Shown one piece after another: positions 25,121-34,608 of a stretch of DNA of 64,000 nt. Source of the DNA: Erythrobacter insulae (GTDB taxonomy: Bacteria > Pseudomonadota > Alphaproteobacteria > Sphingomonadales > Sphingomonadaceae); NCBI RefSeq assembly GCF_007004095.1, contig NZ_VHJK01000001.1, positions 872,501 through 936,500 of the forward strand. Reading direction: 5' to 3'. Below the pieces are notes generated by a model. The model ran no database searches and had not been told where the DNA came from. It worked only from the letters and a program-made list of their open reading frames with translations. The position numbers and the translations under genes were made by a program. How positions within the stretch are numbered: the stretch's first letter is position 1; the number at the start of each line of letters is the position of its first letter.

Positions 25121-25576
25121 GTGGACGCAGCCAATCGGGACTGCGCAGCGATTGCTGCACTCACTGAAGAATCAGACGCAAAATTGAACAAGCTGGCAAT
25201 CGCGATGAACCGCGATGATCGGCTTGATCTTACCTATGATGGCAAACCCGGCCTGCTGAGGAACGCCACCGAATGCGGCATGTTTTCGCAATCAGGCGAT
25301 TTTGAGCTCGTATGCCAATGGGATTTCGGCAACGATCCGGGCGCCGCAAGCGCGCTTTTTTCAGCCTATCGAATCCGCATTGCAAAATGTCTGGCGGTCC
25401 CGTTTCTCAAACAGGAAAGTGGCAGTGATGACGAAACCGCCGCGCCCGAACGCTACCGGGCTGATATCGAGCACCCTGACAATTCAGAGACAACCATCAA
25501 ATTTGCGCTGCGCGAAACCAATTACGGCGAAACGCCGCGTTTTGTGGTACACTTTGACGTGTCCCGCTCTGACTAG
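25121..25576 (+). CDS. Exported protein of unknown function with unclear start
   Basis: The first standard start is a GTG at 25121, giving 151 residues beginning DAANRDC. The same frame continues upstream to about 25055 and there encodes a good signal peptide (hydrophobic AASLSALALW core, AQVDA before the Asn-Arg-Asp-Cys mature end) but no ATG, GTG or TTG. An ATC at 25055 sits 5 bases after AGAAGG. So the true start may be a rare codon or a sequencing error. The mature part has four Cys (NRDC, ECGMF, LVCQWDF, IAKC) that could form disulfides. The family is unknown. Confidence 0.65.
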   Translation: MDAANRDCAAIAALTEESDAKLNKLAIAMNRDDRLDLTYDGKPGLLRNATECGMFSQSGDFELVCQWDFGNDPGAASALFSAYRIRIAKCLAVPFLKQESGSDDETAAPERYRADIEHPDNSETTIKFALRETNYGETPRFVVHFDVSRSD

Positions 25577-25663
25577 GTCCGCCTTGGGCAGAACAGGCCT
25601 GCTCATGGTTGGTTCATAGAATGATATGCAGTATCGTGGGCGATACACCACAGGAGATTTCCG

Positions 25664-26119
25664 ATGTCCGCCAAACGCTTTGCCATGATTATGACCGGTG
25701 CCGCTGCTTTCGCCATGGCCGCGAGCCAGCCGGCCTTTGCCGATGATCAGAATGAAGAGATCGAATCCTCTGCCGAGATGACCAAAGGCGAAAAAGAGCT
25801 CGCAAAGCTTTTGGAAGGGCGCGTTGCAGGTGAGCCAAAATCCTGCATCCGCACCCGTCTGAACGATCAATTCCGGGTGATCGATGAAACCGCCTTTGTC
25901 TATGGCAGGGGCAAAACCATCTATGTTCAGCGGACTGCCCATCCCGAACGGATCGATAGCTTCGATGTCGTGATTTCGCGCCGGTTCAACGCTTCGCAGG
26001 TTTGCAAACAGGATATTATCGAGACAGCGGACCGCGCGATCGGTTTTCCAACCGGCAATGTCTTCTTGGTCGACTTTGTGCCTTACACCCGCGTCGATGA
26101 TGCCAAAGACGCAGGCTGA
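25664..26119 (+). CDS. Exported conserved small protein
   Basis: This 151-residue protein has a signal peptide ending near ASQPAFADD. The mature part has an acidic start, then KGEKELAKLLEGRVAGEP and KSCIRTRLNDQFRVID, then an IYVQRTAH strand and a Cys near residue 117, so a disulfide with the first Cys is plausible. I have seen this plan (E-L-A-K-x-L-E-G-R-V-A-G) as a recurrent uncharacterised protein of the group. The ribosome site AGGAG lies 8 bases before the ATG. An imperfect operator-like palindrome GTATCG/CGATAC is at 25631-25646 in its leader. Confidence 0.78.
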   Translation: MSAKRFAMIMTGAAAFAMAASQPAFADDQNEEIESSAEMTKGEKELAKLLEGRVAGEPKSCIRTRLNDQFRVIDETAFVYGRGKTIYVQRTAHPERIDSFDVVISRRFNASQVCKQDIIETADRAIGFPTGNVFLVDFVPYTRVDDAKDAG

Positions 26120-26128
26120 TCGCCGCCG

Positions 26129-26701
26129 CTAAACCATCGCCCGGCGTGCCGCGATTTCACTCGCCCGCATATGGGGTGAGATGGGCGCGATATCCGCGAT
26201 ACGCGGCAGTTCATCAGAAGCGTATTCAAAAATGCGCAAACCGATAGGCTCAATGCAATCGGTGCGTCTGGTTTGCCGCAGCGCGGCGACGGCATACCGA
26301 TAGTCATCGATCGCGCGCGCGGCCAACGGATCACCGGGCATCAACACACCTTCTGACAAACGCTCGTCAATTCGGGCATCGCGCTTATGCGGAAACTCAG
26401 CCGCCTGCAGCGAAAGTTCATGCAATGTCGGCGTCTGGACGAATGGTTTTGAAGGCACACTCGCAGTCTGATCCGATGTGTTCGTTGCGGCCACGATCGG
26501 TGCTGCCGGATCGCGGGTTCGCCGGCTTGGGATGGGCGGGGCTGAAAAAACCATTGGCTGCGCCGCACTGCCTCGGCCTGTGCCACGGGCCGCGATCTTT
26601 CCGACCCGCCAGCCTTCATAAAGCCGGCCGAGTGCCCAACCCAAAATGCATGGCAAGATGCACAGCAGCAGCCACAGGTCGGGCGTCATTTGATTTCCCA
26701 T
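26129..26701 (-). CDS. Single-span membrane protein of unknown function
   Basis: The 190-residue protein has one membrane segment (about residues 8-24) and a Pro/Ser/Ala-rich linker. A C-terminal helical region follows, with DARIDERLSEGVL and ARAIDDYRYAVAALRQTRR. An alternative ATG at 26689 has GGGAA 6 bases ahead. I do not recognise a family. It converges on the exported-protein gene. Confidence 0.62.
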   Translation of the reverse strand: MGNQMTPDLWLLLCILPCILGWALGRLYEGWRVGKIAARGTGRGSAAQPMVFSAPPIPSRRTRDPAAPIVAATNTSDQTASVPSKPFVQTPTLHELSLQAAEFPHKRDARIDERLSEGVLMPGDPLAARAIDDYRYAVAALRQTRRTDCIEPIGLRIFEYASDELPRIADIAPISPHMRASEIAARRAMV

Positions 26702-26901
26702 TCATCGTCATTTCCCGGCCCATGCGCTGCGCGCAGACCGTCTATCCAAAGCTAGTGACCCCGCATTCGCACGGCCCGACTAACGCGGGATTGAGCGAAC
26801 ATGCTTTGAATAGCGGGAATGGGTAGCCGCCTGATCGCCGGAGCCTTAGGGAAAAACCCCTACCCGAGTGCGCGTGCAGGCTAGGATGGCTGGCTCACCC
26901 G

Positions 26902-27876
26902 CTACGCTGCGTTCATCGCGTTCATCCGCGCAAGAATCGCATCGGCATCTTTCATGATACCGTCGATCAAATCCTTACAGGTCGGGATGTCATTGATAAG
27001 ACCGGCAACCATGCCGCAGCTCCACGCGCCCTTGTCCATTTCGCCTTCCATCATGATCGACGGATAAACACCGGCGACCTCTGGCAGGATGTCTTGAATG
27101 GTGATGGCATCGCCCAGCTCTTTTTCCTTTTCGAGCAGGCGTTCGACCGCATCGTTGGCCAAAACACGTTCGGTATTGCGCAGCGGGCGCATCACCAGAC
27201 GGGTGTCCAATTCAGAGGCTGCGACGATGGCCTTTTTAACATTCTCGTGGACCGGCGCTTCTTGGGTGGCAATAAACCGGGTGCCCATATTCATACCCTG
27301 CGCGCCCATCGCCAAACTGGCGACAAGACTGCGACCGTCAGCCATTCCGCCGCTGGATACGAACGGTATTTCCAGCTCGTCCGCTGCGCGGGGGAGAAGG
27401 ATAAAGTTCGGGATATCATCTTCGCCCGGATGCCCGCCGCACTCAAACCCATCAACGCTTACCGCATCGCAGCCGATATCCTGCGCTTTCAAGGAATGGC
27501 GCACGCTGGTGCATTTGTGGATCACCTTGATCCCGGCGTCTTTCAGCGGCGGCAGCAGGTCAACCGGGTTACGGCCTGCGGTTTCAACCACGCTCACCCC
27601 GCCTTCGATCACGGCCTTGACCAATCCGGGATAATCGGGCGGCGTAAGCGTTGGCAGAATGGTCAGATTCACACCGAAAGGCTTGTCCGTCATATCCTTG
27701 CAACGGGCGATTTCATTAGCGAGCTTTTCCGGCGTGCCTTGCGTAAGGCCGGTGATAATGCCCAGTCCGCCCGCATTGGAAACCGCAGCAGCCATCTCGG
27801 CAAATCCGACATAGTGCATGCCGCCCTGAATGATTGGATGCTGAATGCCGAACATTTCGGTGATTGCGGTTTTCAT
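26902..27876 (-). CDS. Nitronate monooxygenase family flavoprotein
   Basis: The 324-residue protein resembles the FMN-dependent NMO/2-nitropropane dioxygenase family: PIIQGGMHYVGFAEMAAAVSNAGG near residue 12, PFGVNLTI, VDGFECGGHPGEDD with the conserved His and Gly pair, VSSGGMADGRSL, and MGTRFIATQEA. It oxidises nitronates such as propionate-3-nitronate, although many members have other substrates. The start at the ATG 27876 has GAAGAGGA about 12 bases ahead. Confidence 0.9.
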   Translation of the reverse strand: MKTAITEMFGIQHPIIQGGMHYVGFAEMAAAVSNAGGLGIITGLTQGTPEKLANEIARCKDMTDKPFGVNLTILPTLTPPDYPGLVKAVIEGGVSVVETAGRNPVDLLPPLKDAGIKVIHKCTSVRHSLKAQDIGCDAVSVDGFECGGHPGEDDIPNFILLPRAADELEIPFVSSGGMADGRSLVASLAMGAQGMNMGTRFIATQEAPVHENVKKAIVAASELDTRLVMRPLRNTERVLANDAVERLLEKEKELGDAITIQDILPEVAGVYPSIMMEGEMDKGAWSCGMVAGLINDIPTCKDLIDGIMKDADAILARMNAMNAA

Positions 27877-27973
27877 TATACTGGATCCTCTTCCCGGCTG
27901 ATTATTGCAGCAGAATTCGCGCATGAACCGTGCACTTGCAAGCCCGGATTTTGGATCGCGCCGCGCCGTAGCG

Positions 27974-28816
27974 TCAAAACCTGCGCAGCCGCGGTCCGAT
28001 GATCGTCAGCACAATTCCGCCCAGGATCAGCGCGCCGCCCGCAGCCAGCCGCCACCCGAGCGGCTCTGACAGCAACAGCACCCCGCCCAGCGCGGCGACC
28101 GCAGGCGTAGCCAGTTGAACGCTGGCCACCGTGGCCAGCCCCAGACGCGGGGCGACTTTATACCACACGACATAGCCCAGCCCGGAAGTGACGGCGCCTG
28201 CGATTCCCGCAAGCATCATCCCGTAAGCGCTCGGCGCGGAATTATCGAACCACAACATCGGCAGCATCAGCGGCGCGGCAAGCATAAAACTGCGCGCTGT
28301 GCGCCCTGCCGGATCGCCCCCACTGCGGCCGATAATCGTATATGCACCCCACGCAATGCCGGCGATGCCCATCAACACCGATGCACCCCATGGCGAAGGC
28401 ACGGCATCATTCCCGCCCACCGCCAACAGGACTGCCAGCCCGGCCATTGCGGCGATCAGCCCGGCGGCACCCATCGCGCCCAATCGCTCCCCTTGGAAAA
28501 TGCCCACCCCGATAATGGTCGCCTGCACACAAGCGAACAGGATCAACGCGCCCATCCCCGCCCCCAGCGTCAGATAGGCCAGCGAAAATCCGGCGACATA
28601 AACCGCAAGCGCAATCGCACCGGGCACATCGCTGATGCTTGGCCGTTTTCCGATCAGGGGAAGCAGGATCACAGCGCCCGCAATCAGCCTGATCGCGGAA
28701 AAGGCACCTGCCTCAATCGCGCCATCAGCCAATGCAGCGCGCGCCAGCAAGGAATTGCCGGCAAAAGCGAGGATTGCGATTCCGGCAAGAACAAAGGTGG
28801 CGGCGGCGCTGCGCAA
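27974..28816 (-). CDS. EamA/DMT-family transporter
   Basis: The 280-residue protein has ten closely spaced membrane helices in two halves, the layout of the drug/metabolite transporter superfamily (EamA repeat). Typical features are the AFSAIRLIAGAVILL segment near residue 40 and a Gly/Pro-rich LSEPLGWRLAAGGALILGGI near the end. These carry metabolites, often amino acids, or act as exporters. The substrate cannot be told. Confidence 0.88.
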   Translation of the reverse strand: MRSAAATFVLAGIAILAFAGNSLLARAALADGAIEAGAFSAIRLIAGAVILLPLIGKRPSISDVPGAIALAVYVAGFSLAYLTLGAGMGALILFACVQATIIGVGIFQGERLGAMGAAGLIAAMAGLAVLLAVGGNDAVPSPWGASVLMGIAGIAWGAYTIIGRSGGDPAGRTARSFMLAAPLMLPMLWFDNSAPSAYGMMLAGIAGAVTSGLGYVVWYKVAPRLGLATVASVQLATPAVAALGGVLLLSEPLGWRLAAGGALILGGIVLTIIGPRLRRF

Positions 28817-28864
28817 AACGGATTCTCCAAGGGCTGTGCAGGCGGGTTCGCTGTCATCGCGCCC

Positions 28865-28912
28865 CGCGTTACTGTTTAACCGCGTTACTGCTTTACCGCA
28901 TCACGGCGTTAC
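28865..28912. repeat. 16-bp tandem repeat reaching the nth stop codon
   Basis: Units of 16 bases start at 28865, 28881 and 28897 (CGCGTTACTGTTTAAC and variants), and a partial fourth begins at 28913. The third unit contains the nth stop codon, so the repeat supplies the gene's end. Confidence 0.75.
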
Positions 28913-29580
28913 CGCGTTTGCGGCGCCACTGCACCATTATCCATCGGTCCGGTCTCGCACAGATCGCTGACCACACAGATTTCACATTTTGGCACGCGTG
29001 ACCGGCACACGCGCTTGCCAAATTGGATCAACCAGAAATGTCCGTCTGCCATCGCCCATTGGGGGCTGCGTTCTTCCAGCTGCTGCGCGGTCTTTTCCGC
29101 TGTCTTGGCCCCGGTCAATCCGATCCGGTTGCAGACCCGGTGAACATGGGTGTCAACCGCGATCACATCTTTGCCGAAGGTAAAGCTCATCACGATATCC
29201 GCGCATTTGCGGCCGATACCCGGCAGGCTCATCAATCCTTCGCGCGTATCGGGAACCACGCCGCCGCGCTCCTCGATCAAAGCGGTGCAGAATTTGCGGA
29301 TGTTTTTCGTCTTGTTGTTGTAAAGCCCGCATGGCTTGATCGCCTGCGCGATGACAGCATCGTCCAGTTTGAGCATAGCTTCGGGCGTCTTGGCGAGCTT
29401 GAACAAAGCCTTGGTCGCCGCCGCTGTATTGCGATCCAGCGATTGCGCAGACAGCATACAGGAAATGCAGGATCGAAACGCGTCGGGCTGACCCTTTGGC
29501 CCTTTGGCGTTCTTCGTGCGGCCCGGCATTGCTTTGGACAGCCGCTTGTAAACGATTTCAGTCTCGGTTTCGGTGAGCAT
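28909..29580 (-). CDS. nth: Endonuclease III
   Basis: Endonuclease III removes oxidised pyrimidines and nicks abasic sites. The 223-residue protein has the helix-hairpin-helix LPGIGRKCAD with the catalytic Lys, the catalytic Asp in VDTHVHRV, and the iron-sulfur cluster pattern C-x6-C-x2-C-x5-C near residue 190. The C-terminus ends inside a short tandem repeat. A second HhH-GPD gene lies directly upstream on the same strand. Confidence 0.95.
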   Translation of the reverse strand: MLTETETEIVYKRLSKAMPGRTKNAKGPKGQPDAFRSCISCMLSAQSLDRNTAAATKALFKLAKTPEAMLKLDDAVIAQAIKPCGLYNNKTKNIRKFCTALIEERGGVVPDTREGLMSLPGIGRKCADIVMSFTFGKDVIAVDTHVHRVCNRIGLTGAKTAEKTAQQLEERSPQWAMADGHFWLIQFGKRVCRSRVPKCEICVVSDLCETGPMDNGAVAPQTR

Positions 29581-29598
29581 AATCGTCCAGCGATTGGC

Positions 29599-30300
29599 CT
29601 ACAGGCTGGTTCCCGTCTCGCAATCGGCGCGGGCGGGACATCCCTCGCATTGCGGCGCGCGTGGCCGGCAATATGTCTGGCCCAGTTTTTTGAGCAGCAG
29701 ATGATGTTCATCCATGTCTGCCGCGCTCCATTCCTCCGGCACGATTGGCATCAGCGCATCATAGGTTTTCGCGGTATCGGCTTTTGGCGGAACCACACCC
29801 ATGCGCTGCATGATCCGGCGGTGATGGCCATCAATCACCATTGCTTTGCGATTGAACGTGCTGGCATTCATCACCCCGGCCGCGTTTTTGCGCGCCACAC
29901 CGGGAAGCGTTTCGAGCCATGCAATCGCGTGTTCCAGATTGAGGTTGGAAAGATGCCGCAGATCAACACTGCCGCGTTCGGCGATGATGGTTTCGAGGCA
30001 ATCCTTTAGCCGGCGGGCCGCGACGCTTGGGAATGTCTGACCCTGCAACCGCGCCTCAAGCTCTTCGACTGGAACATCCGCAACCGCGCGCCAGCTTCCG
30101 AATTCAGCAAGCAGCGCTTCAGTCGATGCGTTGGAAGCCGCCGTTTTCGTCTGCGCGCCGATCACGCCGTGAACCAGCACCCATTCCGGGGCGCGGCGTT
30201 TTTCATCAGGGCGCACAATCCGTCCGAACGCCGCGATCATCGCGGCCTGCAATCGCCGCAATATATCTGTGCGTTTATCCGGTCCAAGATTGAGCTGCAT
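29599..30300 (-). CDS. Second EndoIII-like HhH-GPD glycosylase
   Basis: This 233-residue paralogue has the HhH LPGVARKNAAGVM with the catalytic Lys, the catalytic Asp in VIDGHHRR rather than VDTHVxR, and the same C-x6-C-x2-C-x5-C cluster. The N-terminal half differs from Nth (PEWVLVHGVIGAQTKTAAS), so its base specificity may differ. I start at ATG 30300 with GGAAGGG 10 bases ahead. It ends 18 bases before the nth start, so the two form one base-excision-repair operon. Confidence 0.88.
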   Translation of the reverse strand: MQLNLGPDKRTDILRRLQAAMIAAFGRIVRPDEKRRAPEWVLVHGVIGAQTKTAASNASTEALLAEFGSWRAVADVPVEELEARLQGQTFPSVAARRLKDCLETIIAERGSVDLRHLSNLNLEHAIAWLETLPGVARKNAAGVMNASTFNRKAMVIDGHHRRIMQRMGVVPPKADTAKTYDALMPIVPEEWSAADMDEHHLLLKKLGQTYCRPRAPQCEGCPARADCETGTSL

Positions 30301-30491
30301 AGTGCGCCGCCCTTCCCGCAAATTCAGCCAATGCGCAAGGCAGCCAGATCCGTTTCAGCGCGGATTAAAGGGTGCAATTGCGCACATCGAGAAACCGTCT
30401 GCGCGGGGTCGGCGCCATAATGCCGAGAAAGGCGGATAGGCAGAGAATGAGAATTGCGTCCGCGCTGCGTTACGTGCGCGGCGTCAATCGA

Positions 30492-32066
30492 TCACTCCCA
30501 TTCAATCGTGCCCGGCGGTTTGCTGGTGTAATCGTAAACGACGCGGTTAATGCCTTGCACTTCGTTGACGATGCGGGTCGCGCAGCCAGTAAGGAAACCC
30601 GCGTCAAACGGGTAAACATCAGCCGTCATGCCATCGGTGCTGGTCACAGCCCGCAGGCCGCAAACACTGTCATATGTGCGATGATCACCCATCACCCCCA
30701 CGGTTTTGACCGGAAGGAGAACGGCAAAGGCCTGCCAGATCGCGTCATACAATCCGGCGTTGCGGATTTCTTCGAGATAGATCGCATCGGCTTTACGCAG
30801 GATATCGCAGCGTTCCTTGGTTACTTCACCGGGAATACGGATTGCGAGGCCGGGGCCGGGGAACGGGTGCCGCCCAACAAATTGTTCATCCAGGCCAAGC
30901 TCCCGGCCAAGAACGCGAACTTCGTCTTTGAACAGTTCACGCAGCGGTTCGACCAGCTTCATGTTCATGCGTTCCGGCAGACCGCCGACATTGTGGTGGC
31001 TTTTGATAGTGACGCTCGGCCCGCCGGTGAAACTGACGCTTTCGATGACGTCGGGATAGAGGGTGCCCTGAGCGAGGAAATCTGCTCCGCCAAGCTTGTT
31101 GGCCTCTTCCTCGAATACCGCGATGAATTCTCCGCCGATGAATTTACGCTTTTTCTCTGGGTCGCTGACCCCGTCGAGGCCCGCCATAAAGCGCTCTTCG
31201 GCATCCACCACGACGAGAGGAATATTGTAATGATCGCGAAACAGGCTTTCGACTTGCTCGCGTTCGTTGAGGCGCAGCAATCCGTGATCGACGAATACGC
31301 AGGTAAGCTGATCGCCGATCGCTTCGTGGATCAGGATCGCGGCTACCGAACTATCGACGCCGCCTGATAGACCGCAGATAACCCGTCCATCGCCGACTTG
31401 TTCGCGAATTTCGGCGATTTTGGTGTCGCGATAAGCGGCCATGGTCCAGTCACCGGCAAGCCCGCAAACCTTGTGGACGAAATTGGCGAGCAGTTTCCCG
31501 CCATCGGGCGTATGCACCACTTCCGGGTGGAATTGCGTGCCGTAATACCGGCGCTTTTCATCAGCGATCACCGCAAAAGGTGCGCCATCCGATGTGGCAA
31601 CGATTTCAAAACCGGGCGCAAACTGGGTGACCTTGTCCCCGTGGCTCATCCAGACTTGATGACGCTCACCCTCGGCCCATAGCCCGTCGAACAGCGCGCA
31701 ATTTTTGGTCACAGTCAGGAATGCACGACCGAACTCGCCGCCATCGCCTGTTTCATGGCCGGGCCGCACTTCGCCGCCCAATTGCTGGCTCATCACCTGT
31801 TGGCCATAACAAATGCCCAGAATCGGCAAGCCGCTATCAAACAGGATTTGCGGCGCGCGCGGGCTTCCTTCGTCGGGCACGCTGGCGGGCGATCCTGAAA
31901 GGATAATGCCTTTGGGTTTCATCCGGTGAAATGCCTCTTCAGCCAGACTGAAGGGGGCTATTTCGGAATAAACCCCTGCCTCGCGCACGCGGCGCGCAAT
32001 CAACTGGGTTACCTGACTGCCGAAATCGACAATGAGGATCGAATCTGGGAGATGTTGTGCGTCCAT
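30492..32066 (-). CDS. guaA: GMP synthase (glutamine-hydrolysing)
   Basis: GuaA converts XMP to GMP with glutamine and ATP. The 524-residue protein has the class I amidotransferase part (Cys in [10 protein letters not shown] near residue 86, His-Glu in QFHPEVVHT), the ATP-pyrophosphatase loop [10 protein letters not shown] near residue 236, and the C-terminal dimerisation part ending in PPGTIEWE. The length is normal. The 750-base region upstream carries a small-peptide gene on the other strand. Confidence 0.97.
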   Translation of the reverse strand: MDAQHLPDSILIVDFGSQVTQLIARRVREAGVYSEIAPFSLAEEAFHRMKPKGIILSGSPASVPDEGSPRAPQILFDSGLPILGICYGQQVMSQQLGGEVRPGHETGDGGEFGRAFLTVTKNCALFDGLWAEGERHQVWMSHGDKVTQFAPGFEIVATSDGAPFAVIADEKRRYYGTQFHPEVVHTPDGGKLLANFVHKVCGLAGDWTMAAYRDTKIAEIREQVGDGRVICGLSGGVDSSVAAILIHEAIGDQLTCVFVDHGLLRLNEREQVESLFRDHYNIPLVVVDAEERFMAGLDGVSDPEKKRKFIGGEFIAVFEEEANKLGGADFLAQGTLYPDVIESVSFTGGPSVTIKSHHNVGGLPERMNMKLVEPLRELFKDEVRVLGRELGLDEQFVGRHPFPGPGLAIRIPGEVTKERCDILRKADAIYLEEIRNAGLYDAIWQAFAVLLPVKTVGVMGDHRTYDSVCGLRAVTSTDGMTADVYPFDAGFLTGCATRIVNEVQGINRVVYDYTSKPPGTIEWE

Positions 32067-32815
32067 CGGGCCGAATTACGGAGCGCGTCTGCGTGTGTCC
32101 AGCGCGGTCTGACCGGAAGGCTTTGCCTGTCGATAAGATTGGGGCCTCTCGGCATTGCTTGGCCAATAGAGCCGATGGCCAGAGGACTGGCAGCCTAGGA
32201 AGCAAATGCGCCGTAACGTCAGCAGATAATGTTGCAAAAAACGCAATAAAACTGCACATTTTCTCATTTGAGTTTCATGCAATCGAACATCAAATGACCG
32301 GGCACAGCAGATGTTGAGGCACCCTCTCCCCGCCGCAACCTGTTGTTATGCGCAGTGCAAAACGAAACCTGTTTTGCCCTGCCAGTCTGCTTGTTACCGG
32401 CAAGCGGCCTGCCATGTGAGACTTTCGGCAAAGGTGCCCCCCAGCCCCGAGCCGACTTCCCCCTCTTCACATGGTATGTTCAGCGTCCCCGCGCTGCGGC
32501 CAATTGCCTGCTAGCTTGTCATGTTGGATCTTTTGCGCGTTTCACGCCCAACCGGTCCGATCAGATAGAAGCGCGGTATACATTAGTAGCGAGCGAGACG
32601 CGGCCACCATTCTCTCCCCCCCAACTCCGGTGGCTGCGTCTCCATCCGCTTGCGGCTCTGGTCATCGGCCATCGCCAAATCCGATTACAGTGCGCAATAA
32701 TATTTATTCTCTAAGGGGTAACATTATTGCGCCGCACTTCGTATTTATAACCAGAAGCCAGACCCCCGTGGCTTCGGGCGGCCCGCGAACGGCCGCGCAA
32801 CAGGAGTACTGCAAA
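32067..32815. other. Gene-poor gap with inverted repeat ahead of the 27-residue peptide
   Basis: No convincing gene is seen in this 750-base stretch. Near its right end a 10-bp perfect inverted repeat (GCGCAATAAT at 32692-32701 and its complement at 32723-32732) surrounds a 21-base AT-rich segment with AAGGGGTAAC. A GC-rich hairpin (GCGGCC/GGCCGC arms) follows at about 32778-32796, just before the ribosome site of the peptide gene. This looks like a structured 5' leader or operator. Confidence 0.5.
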
Positions 32816-32899
32816 ATGAATGCATTGTTTGGAAAGATGATCGCCATCGTCATCTCTCTCGGCATCAGCGCCGTTTCGTTTAACACGCTGATTGTCTGA
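32816..32899 (+). CDS. 27-residue hydrophobic peptide
   Basis: An ATG preceded by AGGAG at 9 bases opens a 28-codon frame ending in TGA. The product has a short Asn-Ala-Leu-Phe-Gly-Lys start and one hydrophobic stretch of about 19 residues (IAIVISLGISAVSFNTLIV), so it should be a single-span membrane peptide. A strong intrinsic terminator follows 27 bases after the stop. Independent start and stop signals argue for a real small gene; the role is unknown. Confidence 0.68.
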   Translation: MNALFGKMIAIVISLGISAVSFNTLIV

Positions 32900-32926
32900 T
32901 AGAATATCCCCTCGTCTCAAATACCG

Positions 32927-32966
32927 AATGCGGCTTTCGCGATCCCCCTGCGAAAGCCGCATTTTT
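32927..32966 (+). terminator. Intrinsic terminator of the 27-residue peptide gene
   Basis: Perfect 14-bp arms (32927-32940 and 32950-32963) around a 9-base loop lead into a five-T run that starts inside the right arm. It could also serve the convergent acyl-CoA synthetase gene, which ends at 32988. Confidence 0.88.
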
Positions 32967-32987
32967 CAAGCCCGGCCTTCAGCCTTT

Positions 32988-34526
32988 TCAGCGCTCGCCC
33001 TGCAATTTTTTCGCTTGCGCGCGCAGATCGGTTTTAAGCAGCTTTCCGATATGGCTCCGTGGCATTTCCTCGATCGGATAAAGCGCGGATAAACGCTGTG
33101 TTTTGCCAAGCCGCGCGTTTACCGCGCCGCAGATTTCCTCGCAGCTTCGTCCGTTTTCTTTCACCACTGCAAACCCGACAGGGGTTTCGCCCCATTGCCG
33201 TGATGCGATGCCCACCACAGCGGCTTCGATCACATCGTCTTCTTGCGCAAGCTCGGCTTCGAGATCGCTTGGATAGATATTAAATCCGCCCGATATGATC
33301 ATGTCCTTGGCCCGTCCGACAAGCTCGACAAAACCATCCTCATCAACGCGGCCAATATCGCCCATCCGCATCCACTGTTCGCCGGTTTCGGGGTCGCTCC
33401 ACTGCGCTTCGGCGGTTTTGTCGGGCCGGTTTTTGTAGCCGGTCATCATGGTCATGGACCGCCCGATCAAATTGCCCGGCGTACCGGCCGCTACCGGTTT
33501 GTCTTCATCATCCAGAACTTTAAGCTCGCTACCAGGTGCAGGCCGGCCGACAGTGTGCAGCTTGTCCGGGAATTCGTGGCACGCGAGCAAGCATACGACG
33601 CCGCCCTCTGTCATCGAGTAAATCTCGATCAATCCGCCCGGCATCCGGTCCAACACTTCACGTTTTAACTCGGCCGAAAACGGCGCAGAGGTGCAATATT
33701 TCAGCGCCAGCGATGACAGATCGAAATCGTCAAAGCCGGGGTAATCCATCAGACGCTGATATTGGACCGGAACCAGCATGGTGATGGTGGTTTTGTCAGC
33801 CTGGGCATTTTCCAGCCACTTCGCGCAATCGAATTTGCCCATGATGCGCACCGTGCCGCCCGCCATTAACGGAGGCAGGAACGCAACCATGGTGGTGTTG
33901 GAATAAAGCGGCGTTGAAGCAAGCGAGCGCACCGGCAAGCCAGCGGCCAGATAGGACAGCGCGGTGGTGCCAAATTGCCGCCAGCGCATTTGGTGGGAAT
34001 GGACAATACCCTTGGGAATACCGGTGGTGCCGCTTGAATAGATGATGTTGAACGGATCGCTGGGTTCGGGCTTGAAATCCGGCGCTGTGCTGCCCGGCGG
34101 GGCCATCCACCCTGCAATGTCCTCCAAAGGAACACGGATCAGATCGGCCATGAAATCCGGGCCCAGTTCTTCGGCCTTGGCGGCATCAATGAACAGGTGC
34201 CGCGCGCCTGAATCTTTCGCCATGCCGCCGAGCTGTTCCGCCGACGCGCTCGTCGTCAGCGGTGCCGCCACGCCGCCAGCACGCACCGCCGCCAGAAACA
34301 CCAGCGCATAATTGACGCTCGAATATCCGAGAATGGCGACAGATTGCCCGCGCCGCAGGCCGGTTTCGATCAATCTCGCAGCCAGCCGCTCAACCTCTCC
34401 GATCAATTCTGCCCATGCGACATCGCGCGTCTCGTCCACCAGAGCAATCGCATCGGGCCGGGCCTGCGCCCAGTTGCGCAAAATTTCCGGGAAAGAGCCG
34501 AATGGCTGATCGAGTTTATCCTGCAT
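32988..34526 (-). CDS. AMP-dependent acyl-CoA synthetase/ligase
   Basis: The 512-residue protein is a class I adenylate-forming enzyme. The phosphate loop is IIYSSGTTGIPKGIVHSH near residue 165, the AMP-site motif is YSMTEGG near residue 305, and the hinge and late Lys are in DMIISGGFNIYPSDLE and HIGKLLKTDLR. It activates a carboxylic acid to its CoA ester, and the acid is unknown. The next gene upstream is divergent. A second synthetase lies at 52 kb. Confidence 0.9.
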   Translation of the reverse strand: MQDKLDQPFGSFPEILRNWAQARPDAIALVDETRDVAWAELIGEVERLAARLIETGLRRGQSVAILGYSSVNYALVFLAAVRAGGVAAPLTTSASAEQLGGMAKDSGARHLFIDAAKAEELGPDFMADLIRVPLEDIAGWMAPPGSTAPDFKPEPSDPFNIIYSSGTTGIPKGIVHSHQMRWRQFGTTALSYLAAGLPVRSLASTPLYSNTTMVAFLPPLMAGGTVRIMGKFDCAKWLENAQADKTTITMLVPVQYQRLMDYPGFDDFDLSSLALKYCTSAPFSAELKREVLDRMPGGLIEIYSMTEGGVVCLLACHEFPDKLHTVGRPAPGSELKVLDDEDKPVAAGTPGNLIGRSMTMMTGYKNRPDKTAEAQWSDPETGEQWMRMGDIGRVDEDGFVELVGRAKDMIISGGFNIYPSDLEAELAQEDDVIEAAVVGIASRQWGETPVGFAVVKENGRSCEEICGAVNARLGKTQRLSALYPIEEMPRSHIGKLLKTDLRAQAKKLQGER

Positions 34527-34608
34527 GGTGCGGCTGATCCTTGCGGCTTGTGTCTGACAGCCTTTGACCTAAAACTGATCGGCAGAATTGAACAGGGGGG
34601 ATTCCGTG

